Below are positions 45,976 through 56,488 of a stretch of DNA of 64,000 nucleotides, piece after piece. Each line of letters opens with the position of its first letter. Positions within the stretch are counted from its first letter, which is position 1. Under the pieces are notes generated by a model that was not told where the DNA came from, searched no databases, and saw nothing but the letters and a program-made list of their open reading frames with translations. The position numbers were made by a program, and so were the translations under genes. The DNA is from Gnetum montanum (Eukaryota; Streptophyta; Gnetopsida; Gnetales; Gnetaceae). The DNA is taken from NCBI GenBank assembly GCA_015680685.1, contig MNCI01004656.1, positions 2,299,290-2,363,289 on the forward strand, in the 5' to 3' direction.

Positions 45976-46690
45976 TACCCCCATAACTGAATAAAAACTT
46001 GTCCTCAATTTTCTTACAAAATATTGGGTTGGTATGGGATTATTGACTCAAATGGAACTAATGGGATGATATGTGAACGAATCATCATTACAAGACAAAA
46101 CAAAACTGGTGTTCACGACAACAAGAGTGAACACTTTATACATTGACATCATGCCTTATTTGGTAGCTGAGAGAGAGAGAGAGAAAGAAGTTTTGCTACT
46201 GCCAATGCTAAGATTGTGTTTTTCATTGTCCATCCATAAGTGCACCATCGATCTTGCTCCTTGGATAGCTACTTCAGCACTGCTCCATTCCAAGTGTTCT
46301 TTCCAGATCCAATCCATTATTGCATGATTCCCATATGCACACACAACATATTAATATTAGCAAGGATAAATGAATTACAATGTAGTTGATACCTTACTTC
46401 AGTGAAAGGTCCATTGGCTGGGTTGTGGTATGGTTGATATGGGTCTAGAGATATCATAGTGGTGACTACCAAAGGTGTAGGGGTTAGGAGAAAATCAAAA
46501 AAATTGGACCAGGACCCCCAGGAATAAGATGGAGAAAGAATAGAGAAGGTGTAGGGGTTAGGCGATAGAATAGAGAAAGAAAAAGAACAAGAAAGATGGA
46601 GAAAAAGAGACAACTATGACATCGATGAAAGGGATGTCAAGATGAAAATGAACAAAATGAAATGGATTACAAAAATGTTAGGGAAAAGAA
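45976..46690. other. Element D, region before the non-coding block
   Basis: In A, B and C this place holds the env-position ORF and internal promoter. Here only about 700 bp remain, with a GA-rich run at 46169-46190 and no helical coding sequence that I can match. Short open frames on both strands are not convincing genes. Confidence 0.5.
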
Positions 46691-47870
46691 TTTAACTGGG
46701 GCATCAAATAGGAATGTCAGTGGGTCCTCCCCAAAGAAGGCTCATGCCCTTAATGCCCTGACAAACCCACATTCAAAGAGTCTATAGGCTCTGGGAATGT
46801 CATTGGAATAAGAGTTAAAGTCTTAACCGCAAGAATTTACCAGAAAGAAAACAATGCATCAAACAAAATATACACAAATGATACAACCAGCAATGAGGTG
46901 AACAAAATGGAATGGAATCCCAAGAACAAGGTGGTGTATAGCCTCTTGTGTATTACATGGTTAATGGGACTTAGTAGATCCCAATCCAATTTCAGCCTCA
47001 ACAAACCACATCCAGTGACTTTGCATTAATGCATTCAACCAATCCATCCTCTTGGAGTAACAAGAATGTCTTCACCCAAGAGCCACCACCATTCCGAAAA
47101 AACAAGGAGAAGAGAATGGGAAGGGAGAAGGGCCTTAGTTAGAGGGAACCTTTTATTTTAGTTCCATAACCAGTGCTTGTAGCCCAAATAATTATTTCGT
47201 CTAAGGGATGTGCTTTGAATTCTTACTTTCTCTTTTTTCTTTTCTTTCTTTCTTTTTTTGTGTTTTACGTGCTTATGCATGAGAACCACACCATGCAAAG
47301 ACTTATTTTTATTTTCTCAGCTTCCGATGATTGAGTAACATCGAAATGGTAAGAAAACTCAAGAAGAAAACATCCAAGCACCCAAGAGAATGGCCAACAC
47401 AAATGTACCAAGTTCCCTTGAAGTCACACCCTTTTCAATCCTTGAGTCCTTCCTTAGTTTGAGAAATGCCCAGTCACCAATTCGTTATAGTTCTTATTTA
47501 GAAAGGAACTATACATTTCTAAGCCGAGAGAGACCATAGAAATTGGTGGATGTATGGATGAAGTGAACTCATTGCCCGTCATATCAAAAGAACCATACCT
47601 TAGTATCAACATTATGACTTAAAGGTAAAAACCAAACATTAGCAATCAATAGAGAAACAATACAGACCATCATTAAGAACACTTATTGAATGAAAAACTT
47701 ACAAGGTGGGTAACACACACACACACACAAAATGGAAAAGTATAACAATGTTGTAAAACAAAAAAAAAGAAAAGTTAAAGAAATTTGTAAAACAAAAATG
47801 TGTACAACAAAAATGTGCAAAACAAAAATGTGTAAAAGAAAAACTAAAAAGAACTGAGGGCCCCAAATGA
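46691..47870. other. Conserved non-coding block of element D
   Basis: It shares GTGGGTCCTCCCCAAAGAAG (46711), ATGGTTAATGGGACTTAG (46957), ATCCAGTGACTTTGCATTA (47010), TTAGAGGGAACCTT (47137) and CACACCATGCAAAGACTTA (47287) with A, B and C. A (CA)n run lies at 47712-47728. Confidence 0.65.
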
Positions 47871-48200
47871 TTAGCATAGGTGGCCATCTCCCCCATGACT
47901 GAATAAAAAGGGAGAGATCCGAAATAATGAATGCCTATTTGAATTTCTTAGAAGTGTCCAACTTTTCCCAATTGATGTTCTTAGATTAAGGGGTGGAAGT
48001 TGGCGATGCTCATATTCCAATGTATCTATGCATTCGTTGTTGGCATGAGTTATTCCCCCAGTTCATTCCATGCATGTTGGGTTGCTTTCTTGATTAGCTA
48101 TCAACCACTGGGTGTTCTCTTGTTGAGTGGTTGCTACATACAGGCACCTTTGAATGTTATCCGTTGGTGCACACCGATTACATGCAGGAGATGTTAAATA
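47871..48200 (-). pseudogene. Tail of pol joined to protease in element D
   Basis: The stretch GATTAGCATAGGTGGCCATC (47870) matches the very end of pol in A (15720) and B (33447). Within about 300 bp it runs into protease sequence. An internal deletion thus removed RT, RNase H and integrase but kept both edges of pol. Confidence 0.6.
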
Positions 48201-48797
48201 TCACATCACCCATGATTCCTGCATGTCATCACCCTCTGAGTCACTGTATGTGATGCATGGAACTTTCTTCTTCTTGATCTTTCCATAAATATTTACCTTA
48301 GATATCTCCAAGGAAAGATCATGAATCCCTAGGCATGCGTCTATTATACTTAGCCATGCCCTTCCCATTATAATTGGGAACTCCCCTTCGTTGTTGTTAA
48401 CTTCTATCACCAAGAAATTGGCTAGGTAGGACCAACCACACATAGTGGTAACGATGTCCTTCACCAATCCCAAGCGAATGGTGATGGACTGGTCAGCCAG
48501 CTCTAGTTGGATATTGCTCTTCTTAAGTTGGGGAAAGTTCCAGGCTTGATACATTTCTCATGAAATTAAGTTAACTCTAGAACCTAAGTCAAGAAGATCC
48601 TTATGTGGTTCGTTCCTAGCGACTTGGAGGTAGATTAAGGGACTTCCAGGGTCAGATAGTTTCCTGGGAAGGTGGCCTACCTTGATCCAGTCAGTCATGG
48701 TATGTGGTAACATAACCATATGCGTTAAGCTCTGTTGTTGGACTGAAGGGTGCTCCGAAGCCTTATGTGTTGGAGGAGCATACCTAGACTCAACCAC
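48201..48797 (-). pseudogene. Athila-like aspartic protease of element D
   Basis: Two consecutive minus-strand frames make up a nearly whole protease. The frame at 48558-48797 has VGHLPRKLSDPGSPLIYLQV and the active-site strand DLLDLGSRVNLIS, with the D-L-G triad intact. The frame at 48201-48554 has LELADQSITIRLGLVKDIV and EGEFPIIMGRAWLSIIDAC, the flap and C-terminal strand of Athila proteases. A single stop (TGA at about 48556) separates them. The enzyme would cut Gag and any fused products. Its retention without RT is notable, since it lets D make mature Gag only. Confidence 0.8.
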
Positions 48798-48799
48798 TT

Positions 48800-51231
48800 G
48801 TGGTTGTGAGAGATTGTCTAGGCTTTTTGTTATGAAGAAAGGTCTTCTCTTTTTGTGGTTGTCAGAACCAGCAGTGGGTTGAAGGTTTACGGCTCTTGTA
48901 GCATTGCGTTGCTATGGTTGAGTGGGCAGTTCCCCTTGCATTGTTGGAGCAGATGGTATGGGAACTAACGGTGTGAGAGAGGTGGACAGATTTGGAGGAT
49001 GGTATAGATGTGGAGCATCTCCCAGAGGAGAAGGAGTCCTTCTAAAGTACTCCCAAACTTGGTAGTGATGTTGGGGAGTTATGTTACCCATGGAGTCACT
49101 TGGAGAAATCAGCTGCTGCACGTAGCAGCCATAAGGATTAGGTTTCCAATAAGGGTATTGATGTTTAGGTGTTGGCATCCCCCATGACTATGGGTGTTTC
49201 CATTGCTGATGTTGTCCAATGGGTTGTGGTGGAGTTCCACTTGGATAGTACATCAACGGTTGGTGGAACTGTCTTGGCTTACCTTGGGGATAAGGTAACC
49301 TTTGAGGTGTCTACTGTCTATTAAGTCTCAGGTTGAGTACATACACCCCAGACTCTTGTAAATGCGAGATGATTGGGCAACATCCCTTAGGATGGTCATA
49401 TTGGCAGATCTCACATCCACCATCATTGTTTGTGTCTGAGTCCATAACCTCATCGGAGTTAGTTATTTTCCCCTTACCCTTGTCATGTGCAGAGCCTGAA
49501 TCTCTCCGCTTTTTCTTGTCCTTGTCACTACTTCGTTCCTCCTTAGATTCCTCTACAATCTTTAGGACAGTTTCAATTTTACTATCTAAGGAGCTCCATA
49601 CTTCATCTACCTTAGCCTCCACTTCCATTGTTAGCTTTTGAAGCGGCAAGGTTTTTTTGTTCAGCAACTCTTCGAGTGGTGACTCATCCTCTTCATCGCA
49701 AAATCTCACTTCCTTCTTTCGGAGGGAAGGATCATGGTTATATTCTTTTGCGCTTTCTTGTTTTCGTAGCTCCCCTTCTTCTTTGGCTACTTGTTCCAAC
49801 AAGCGATGAATTTCATGAAATCTAAGTTCTGATAGTCTTCCTTGGGCATAAGTCCCAAGGGTTCTCCTAGTTTCATACCTTAGCCCATCTACGAGATGGT
49901 GGAGTTGATCCCGCTATGCGTAACCATGGCCGAGCAACGATATAACAATGCGTAGTAGCAGCCCATGGCAGCATCCAAGGGTTCATGTGTACCTTGCTTC
50001 CATCCTTGGATCTTCTTATGCAAGTTACACACTCTGGAGTACGTTTGATATTTATCATCAAAGAGTTCTAACATCGTACTCCACCTCCTGATGGTTTCTA
50101 GTTCTAAGGACCGGTACCAACTCTCTGCTTCCTTTATCAGTGTCCTAGGAAACAACTTCAATTTTTGCCACTTGTTTTCTATGTTTTGCAAGGTGCAAGC
50201 ATCATGAAATTTCTATAAATGATTCTATAGATCAGCATTATATCCCCGCTCAAATCGTGGGATGTTGTTCATGTCTAAGTGCTTGATCTGGCTATCTTTT
50301 TGATGCCTTGTCGATATTCTAACTGCCTCCGTGATATCTAGCATACTCCGGGTTGCAAGTAAGGGTTTATCATGATCATCTCTTTCATGACGTCTATGAT
50401 GTCTATGTTGCTCCCTACTTTCCCTTCATTCATGTCCTTGTCCTCTCTCTCAACTCTCTCATCGAGGTCTTTCATTTTACCTACCTCTATCCTCACCATT
50501 ATGCTCTTGATGGTTGGGTCCTGTTGTGGAAGGAGAAGGTGAATGATGTGAAGAAGGAGAAGAAGAAGGAGAACCATCGCCATGACGATGTTTCCTACCT
50601 TCTCTTATGTGACTTTAGCCCCGATCGTGATGATGATCTGAGTGCCCTTCCTTGCCATGTGTTTTTGTTCCCTCAGTGAACAGTTGGCATTCATGGGGAT
50701 CAGAACTAGGGTTGTGTATCATGGAGCACAGGTTTTGATACCCCACCTCCTCAATATCATTAGGAGGGGAAACATCATTTGATGGAGAACCCGTTATAAG
50801 TGCTTCACCATCTCCTATTTCACTTAGGACGTGCGAGACCTCTTTGCCCTTCAATAGTGTATGTTGGCTCTCCTGCTTGAGTCCCTTGAACGTTGTGCTT
50901 CTATGGGATGATAATCCCTTATGTCAAAGACACCTATAATGTATTCAGCATAGAGCTGTGTCATGCCTATCTGTGCAAGAGCACGGATAAGCATGTTAGG
51001 GACTGCACGATCTGGAGGTAACACTATGTTACCTTGCAAGTCTCTCCAATGCATCTATTCATCCCGATGGAAGATAAAAGTAAAATTAGGTATATACTCA
51101 TCAGAATGAGTATATACCACCCTGTATTATTGAGGAACTGGCTGATTTTGGTTTTGTGTTATAGATTGTTGACTGTTTCTTGTATGATCCCTAGGTGGTG
51201 TAATGCTCTTGTGAGAAGAAGAAGAAGACAT
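48800..51231 (-). pseudogene. Gag of element D
   Basis: The likely start is the ATG at 51231-51229 (MSSSSSHKSITPPRDH). A matrix-like segment is at 50851-51054 (MHWRDLQGNIVLPPDR). The capsid-like retrotransposon-gag part is at 49889-50191 (LKLFPRTLIKEAESWYRSLE, YQTYSRVCNLHKKIQGWK). The segment at 49311-49802 is open for 163 codons and ends in an intact zinc-knuckle-like CEICQYDHPKGC (C-x2-C-x3-H-x3-C) after a Lys/Asp-rich stretch. A proline-rich part (48912-49178) leads into protease. It is the least decayed gag in the window, yet still has stops and frame changes. Confidence 0.8.
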
Positions 51232-51357
51232 TGTGTCTTATTCGGTGTGCTAATTAACCGTTATATAATTTTTCGTTTAATTAACCCTAAGGGTTCGTTT
51301 AAGCTCCCAACGATGTGAGTGATTTCCTATGTTCTACTTAGCGCACAAACACTTAGT

Positions 51358-51374
51358 CCCTGGCAACAACGCCA
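51358..51374 (-). other. Primer-binding site of element D (tRNA-Asp type)
   Basis: CCCTGGCAACAACGCCA reads TGGCGTTGTTGCCAGGG on the minus strand. It matches the tRNA-Asp-type site except for C-to-T and G-to-A changes. It lies one base from the right LTR. Confidence 0.8.
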
Positions 51375-51375
51375 A

Positions 51376-52185
51376 TGATGAGTGGCGAGGTACCCCTACA
51401 CTCAACCATAAGAATACGAGCGTAGCACACACGATCCGGTTGAACTCCGCACACTAAGTGCCTACACGCCTCATGGAACACTTAAGGTTAATTATTCGTT
51501 GTCTTCCCAGACTTATTTGTAGTTTTCACGGTTGTATCGTTAAGTAAGTCTGAGGTATATGATCTTTATGTCTTTTCGGTTTTATCTCCTATGCTGAGAG
51601 GTGAAGGGTTGAAGAGACTAATTAACTAACTTTAACTAACTAACTAAGTCTTAATTAACCGAGCGTCAGCATCCGTTCCCACTTACCGTTCACACCCTAA
51701 ACCAATGCAACCTTGGTTACCAAATGCTAGTCGTTGCTGGGATCACCAAGCGTAACACACGTGCTTGAAACGGTCGTACTGAGGCACTTAACTAGGAGAG
51801 AAGGGTTGAGAAAGATTTATGACTAATAAAGCGATTAAATGGTAAACAGTAAATAACAATAAATAAAGTCCTATTTAGCCTATTCCATGCACTACAAGGT
51901 TTATCCAAGAAGTTTGTCTTTATTGCCATACACAAACATGTGTTCAGGTACAATATTTGCTCGAATAAAGATTCGTTCACTTTAGAGCTCCTACTGCGGG
52001 TACATGGAAAATATTCTCTATGGAGAGATCAAACTGCCAAAGTTTCGCTACGGTCTAAGCTTAGGATGAGAAACAAGGGAGAGCCGCCTCTTATATATAG
52101 AACTGGCGGCGGACCGCGATATTGTGTACACGATATCGTGGGGGACAACGCGATATCGTGGCCCATGCGATATCACGTCCCATCA
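51376..52185 (-). repeat. Element D right LTR (5' LTR)
   Basis: It is 810 bp, TGATGAGTGGCGAGG to ACGTCCCATCA. The TATA box is at 52092-52099. Its U3 holds four CGATATCG-type units (52117-52177) against two in the left LTR, which explains most of the length difference. Confidence 0.9.
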
Positions 52186-52190
52186 ATTGG

Positions 52191-52269
52191 TATATTTTCT
52201 TTGTACCCATAATGTTTAATATCTCGTATATTTGACGTTTGCCATGACATGTGGGGATGGGATGTCACA
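52191..52269 (+). repeat. Element E 5' LTR, last part
   Basis: TATATTTTCTTTGTACCC to GGGATGGGATGTCACA matches 57014-57092 at the end of the 3' LTR. Confidence 0.85.
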
Positions 52270-52271
52270 AT

Positions 52272-52283
52272 TGGTATCAAAGC
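52272..52283 (+). other. Primer-binding site of element E (initiator Met tRNA)
   Basis: TGGTATCAAAGC differs by one base from TGGTATCAGAGC, the usual plant site complementary to the initiator methionine tRNA. It starts two bases after the LTR end. Its orientation shows that E is on the plus strand. Confidence 0.85.
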
Positions 52284-53324
52284 AAACCACAACCCAAGGA
52301 CCATTCAAAATCATGGGTCGACTACAACATGAATGTGATGATAAACCTTGAAGCCACAACATATGGAAAGTCATTGATCATCACCAGATGTACCATATAT
52401 TTTTGATGCAAGCAAGAAGAAACCTTTCCATTTGACTTCACACACAATGGATCAAGCATCTAAATCCTAGCAACTAACAAAAGGTTTTTTCATATATATC
52501 ATTAATGGATGAAGATTTAATCACACCTCATCAAGCTTCATCAATTATAAGAGATGTTGGTAAGACAATGACACATTGGTCCAAGTAACTCTTATGCATC
52601 TTAATATTATAATTATTAATCGATTAGGGTCATTGTTAAATTTCTTTCCAAAAAGTTAGTAACCATGACTTGAATTGATCTTGTTTTATTGGAATTTACT
52701 ATCTAAGTAATCTAGAAGATTCTAAGTTAGCATATATCAGCCTAGAAATGTAAGTTCAACAAAATAGGGTAGTTTGGTCTTTTTAATTTCTAAAAAAAAA
52801 TCAACTTTATTTTTGAACCCTAAAACTATGTCCAATGCATAGTATTCATTGAAAAGCTTCCAACAGTACAAATTTCATCTCAATCCAACTTACAGTTTGA
52901 GAGACATTGTTATTTAAAATTTTTCGTTATACGTGCATTAAAATAATATTAAATTAGTAATTTATTATTTGAACAATAAAAAAATCAAAATTTTAAGGTC
53001 AAAAATCAATCTAGAATTATCATTTACACACATCAACCCTTACCCTATCATTGGCCGAACCACCACATCAACCACGAAGGTAACAAAATAATAATAATAA
53101 GTTAAAAATAAAAAAATAAAAAACTTTTTAAGCCAAAGGATGGAGGTTCAAATCCACCCCAACCCCCTATTTTAACAAATATATATATATAATTTAAAAA
53201 AACGTTTGTAACTAGGAGGTTGTTGGTTCAAACCCTGACCTTCTCAACCTTAAAAAAAATTATTTAAATTTTTTTTTAAAAAATAATAATTATTATTATT
53301 TTTAAAAAATATATTATTTTAAAG
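52284..53324. other. Element E, AT-rich leader without gag
   Basis: In a chromovirus gag would be here; I see none. Two tRNA-like B-box motifs, GAGGTTCAAATCCACCCC (53147) and TGGTTCAAACCCTGACC (53230), each follow an A/T-rich stretch and may be relics of short interspersed elements. AT-rich low-complexity tracts cover 53170-53320. Confidence 0.5.
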
Positions 53325-53887
53325 AAAGCTGCGCTGCATGCCTTTGTCGTCTCCACCCGCGTGCCTCTGCGGCCGCGCCCGCATGCCAACTGCCACTGCC
53401 ATAGTCGCTGTGCTGCACACGCAACTCCAACGCCGCCTGCCACTGCCATGCCATGCCATGCCGCACGCTTTGCTTAGGGCGGGTTAGGGCGGGTTTGCTC
53501 TATTTTTCGGATTTGATTTTGATTGATTGACGATTTCGGGAGGGCAGGTCTCTCTTGTTTTGAAGTCGGCAAACAAGCAGATGACGATGAAGCAGAAGCT
53601 GCTGCAGAATCACCACCACTGACCATAGAAAGAACAGGGAAAACCAAAGAAAAGAAAAGGGAGGAAGAAAAAACCACATTCCAACGAACCTAACCACGTG
53701 CAGAGGCTGCTGCAGGAAAAAGGGAAAGAGACTCCTCCCTTTTTTTGTTTTTGTATATTGTGTTGAGATGGGAAGCCTCGCAGGCGGATTTGCAGATTGG
53801 CGGCAGATTGCGAGGAATATTGTTGTTATTGGGAGGGAGGGCTTGAAGAATCTGTGGTTTTGAGGGTTTCGAGGGTTCACAGCCGCC
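53325..53887 (+). promoter_or_regulatory. GC-rich 5' flank and leader of captured gene
   Basis: There is an abrupt change from AT-rich sequence to GC-rich, CpG-containing sequence (CTGCGGCCGCGCCCGC at 53366, GGGCGGGTTAGGGCGGG at 53478). A short CCATG tandem repeat lies at 53444-53462. Such composition is found nowhere else in the window and suits a host promoter and 5' untranslated region. Minus-strand open frames across it are shadows. Confidence 0.5.
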
Positions 53888-54218
53888 ATGGTTTCCACGC
53901 GCAGAGGCTTTGCCACCAACAACAACAACAACAACAAGCGCTCGCCTCCTTCGCCGGATCCGCTCGGTGCCAAACGCCCCAAGCCTGATGTGCAGCAGCA
54001 GGAGAAAGAAGCCGTGCGCATGGATGATTCTGGAAAGTCTAAGGAATTGGCTTCGTCGCCACCTCGCACAGAGGATGATCACTGCCATCACTGCCACCCG
54101 TGCTGCCCATCATTACCATCTGCTGCGGCGTCCATCACTGCCTGCAATGTTGCCACTGTTTTTCGTGCCATCTATCACCGTCTCCAACACTGTCAATCAC
54201 TGCCTCACAACGAAACGG
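53888..54218 (+). pseudogene. Captured first exon, probable FHA/AAA-ATPase N-terminus
   Basis: ATG at 53888 lies in an ideal start context (GCCGCCATGG). The protein begins MVSTRRGFATNNNNNNKRSP and continues with SPDPLGAKRPKPDVQQQEKE and a Ser/Pro/Glu-rich stretch. Plant nuclear AAA-ATPases with an FHA domain begin MVETRRSS.. followed by Ser-rich sequence and KRSK, and this N-terminus fits that pattern: M-V-x-T-R-R, low-complexity linker, then KRPK. After about residue 60 the frame turns to Cys/His-rich sequence that I do not trust. A possible donor is ACG|GTAAAT at 54218. The FHA and ATPase domains are absent. Identification rests on the start motif alone and is tentative. Confidence 0.45.
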
Positions 54219-54939
54219 TAAATTCTCCGTTATATAATGGAAAATTTTTAATTATCCATTAATTGACGAAAAAATTTAAAATTTCCATAATTAACAAAAA
54301 ATTAAAATTTTTCTCATTAAATTGTTAGTTTAAATTTAAAACTTATAAAAATAATTTTTGAAATTAAAATTTTGCATGGTGATAGCAATTGAGATAAAAA
54401 TTCCACAATTAAACGTATTTGGTGTGGAGTAGAACTAATATTATAAATTCAACATTTTAAGTTTTAAGATTTAATGCATAACCATGCAAATAGTCTTAAA
54501 TTCACTATGGCATGTCATTAGTTACATAGCTGGGGTTAGTGTCCTCAAGGGGGTAGAAAGGTTATCAAAAATAATATAGTTAAATATTACTGAAAATCAG
54601 GTAATGTAATTATACATTATTAAAATTAAATAATATAGTTACATATTACTAAAATTATATAATATCATTAACTATTAATTATTCAGTTGATGTAGTAGAT
54701 TATTAGTTGATGTATTAGTTAATGAATAGTTGATGTATTAGTTGGAGAAGTAGTTTAAGAAATAGAACAATCTTCAACTGTTAAGAAAAGGGTATATTAA
54801 TTCATTCTGTAATCAAAACATAGGGCAAAATAACATGGAGACACAAAATCTTGTTTCAACAAGGAGTATGATACTCATGAAGAGAAATCCAAGAATCCAA
54901 GAATATGATTCTTGTTTCAACAAAAATCCAAGAATAAGA
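54219..54939. other. AT-rich sequence between the two captured segments
   Basis: This could be part of the intron that followed the captured exon. Around 54600-54730 short phrases repeat (TATAGTTA.ATATTACT; GTTGATGTATTAGTT). No coding sequence is seen on either strand. Confidence 0.45.
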
Positions 54940-56119
54940 ATGAAAGTTGCAACATACAACGTGCTTATAAGATCTCTAGTAAGTGACAAACAATATCCGC
55001 TATGTCCATCATAGGCCTTGGATTGGCACAAATATCGATACCCACGTATCTTAGCAGAATTAAAAGATTTGGATGTTGATGTCTTATGCTTACAAGAAAT
55101 CTTACCATAGGAATTTTTATATCAATTTCAACTAGATTTGGAAAAGATGGGATACAGAGGTATTTATAAGCGAAAAGGTTCTTATGGAAGTACTTCTTTT
55201 GAGCTGTACAAATTAGCATATTGTAGAAATTACAACATGGATAGTTTTGCAATTTTTTATAAAGAAGCCAAGTTTGAATTGGTACAAAGATTTGAATAGA
55301 GTTTAGAAAATATGATTTTCAAAATTCCATAACTTCAAGAGATGGGAAAGAAAGAGCAATCAAGATTTCGGAAAAATCACATAGCCCTAGTAGTGATTTT
55401 AAAAGTTTATGTATTAGGAAGATCTGTATGCGTGGTTAACACACATTTAATTGCCAAACCAACATGTTTAGATGTTAGACTTTGTCAACGAGCATACTTG
55501 ATTAAGCAAATAGAAGAAAGGTTGAAGAAGAAGTTATTCCTAAGTTGTACCAATCCAATTCCATTTCTTCTTTGTGGAGACTTCAATGCAAAAGTTGGAA
55601 GTAGCATTTATCAATTTCTAAAATATGGATATGTAAAGGAATCTTTGAAAAATGAACCTAACTTGAAGAAGATGTTTCCATCAATTCAGCATACAATTCC
55701 ACTAGCCAATGCAGATTCTGCTTTGCATCTTCAATAGATAAATCATATTATAGAATTCAGGAACAGATGATGTTGATTGATAGCACTCATCAAGAACCAC
55801 AATTTACAAATTATTCTGCAATGATTAATGAAGATGGGTCAACAACATTCTTCAACGAGACTTTGGATTATATTTGGTATGATACCTAATTCTTTAAAGT
55901 TACCAAGTTACTAGAGTTGATTTCTAAAGAAGAAGTTGAGAAGAATCAAGATCAAGCCTTGCTAACACGAACAAGACCATTTGATCATATACAACTTATG
56001 GTAGAATTACAATTACTTCCATCAGTTCATAAGGTTGATCAAGATCAAGAAGTATCTCACTCTTACTTTTATTTGATGATCTTATTTTTTTATTCATTAT
56101 TTAATTTATATTTCAATTA
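54940..56119 (+). pseudogene. CCR4-type deadenylase retrocopy (broken)
   Basis: From MKVATYNVLIRSLVSDKQYP the frame follows the exonuclease-endonuclease-phosphatase domain of CCR4 (mRNA poly(A)-shortening nuclease). It shows DLDVDVLCLQE (55066-55098) with the catalytic Glu, LEKMGYRGIYKRKGSYG, FAIFYKEAKFELV, VCVVNTHLIA, and PFLLCGDFNAKVGSSIYQFL (55562-55621) with the GDFN signature. The end has TNYSAMINEDGSTTFFNETL, DYIWYD and RPFDHIQLMVELQLLP with the final His. In-frame stops (for example after CPS, at EILP* and at ALHLQ*) and a frameshift near 55740-55766 kill it. The domain is unbroken by introns, unlike plant CCR4 genes as I know them, so it looks like an RNA-derived copy. Confidence 0.85.
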
Positions 56120-56488
56120 GATTAATAAAATATCTAAGGAAATGCAAGTTGAGAATAAAGAATTTGCCCTACCTTCACTTGGATAACCAAATATGAGTTG
56201 CACATTATGTGATCTTGGTTAGAATTAGTGATTGGTAGTTGGTAGATCTTTAATTCACTTCTTATTGTTATCTTGGAAAATTAAGTAAGTATCAAGAAAG
56301 TAATATTTAATTTTTCATATATTTTTCTCACATATATCTTATTTGCAGAATAAGAAAGAGACAACTTTAAGTTAAAAGGAGAAATCAAATTATTGGAGCA
56401 CAGGATCATGAAAGAAATCATTAGAGCTAGAAAAAAGATAGAGAATGTGGATTCATTCGAGGACGAAAGAAACCTAAGGGGGATAGAT
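56120..56488 (+). other. Element E 3' internal end with polypurine tract
   Basis: This is AT-rich sequence ending with ATTCATTCGAGGACGAAAG (56451) and AACCTAAGGGGGATAG (56471). The phrase TTCGAGGACGAA..AAGGGGG directly before TGT(A/C)ACATCCC is a hallmark of plant chromovirus 3' ends. It holds the last pol codons and the polypurine tract. Confidence 0.75.

Larger units (their letters stand above)
45192..52190 (-). mobile_element. Element D: Athila-like gag-protease element nested in E
   Basis: The LTRs are 45197-45975 and 51376-52185, flanked by a perfect ATTGG duplication (45192-45196 and 52186-52190). Inside, on the minus strand, are primer site, gag, protease, a short pol tail and the non-coding block. 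RT, RNase H and integrase are missing and so is the env-position ORF. It sits in the 5' LTR of E, making it the youngest insertion in this stack. CpG is better kept here than in A or B, which fits. Confidence 0.9.

Noticed and set aside
46073-46613. Open frames near the GA-rich run in element D
   Set aside because: Sequence is driven by low complexity (Ser/Leu/Phe) and has no counterpart in A, B or C.
47699-47896. Hydrophobic minus-strand frames that could pass for an Env membrane segment
   Set aside because: Phe/Leu-rich repeats come from A-rich and (CA)n sequence in a non-coding block; no such frame in A, B or C.
53500-54097. Long minus-strand open frames (up to 189 codons) across the GC-rich block
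   Set aside because: They overlap the plus-strand exon and its leader, have low-complexity Leu/Arg/Ser sequence and show no motif. GC-rich sequence has few stops by chance.
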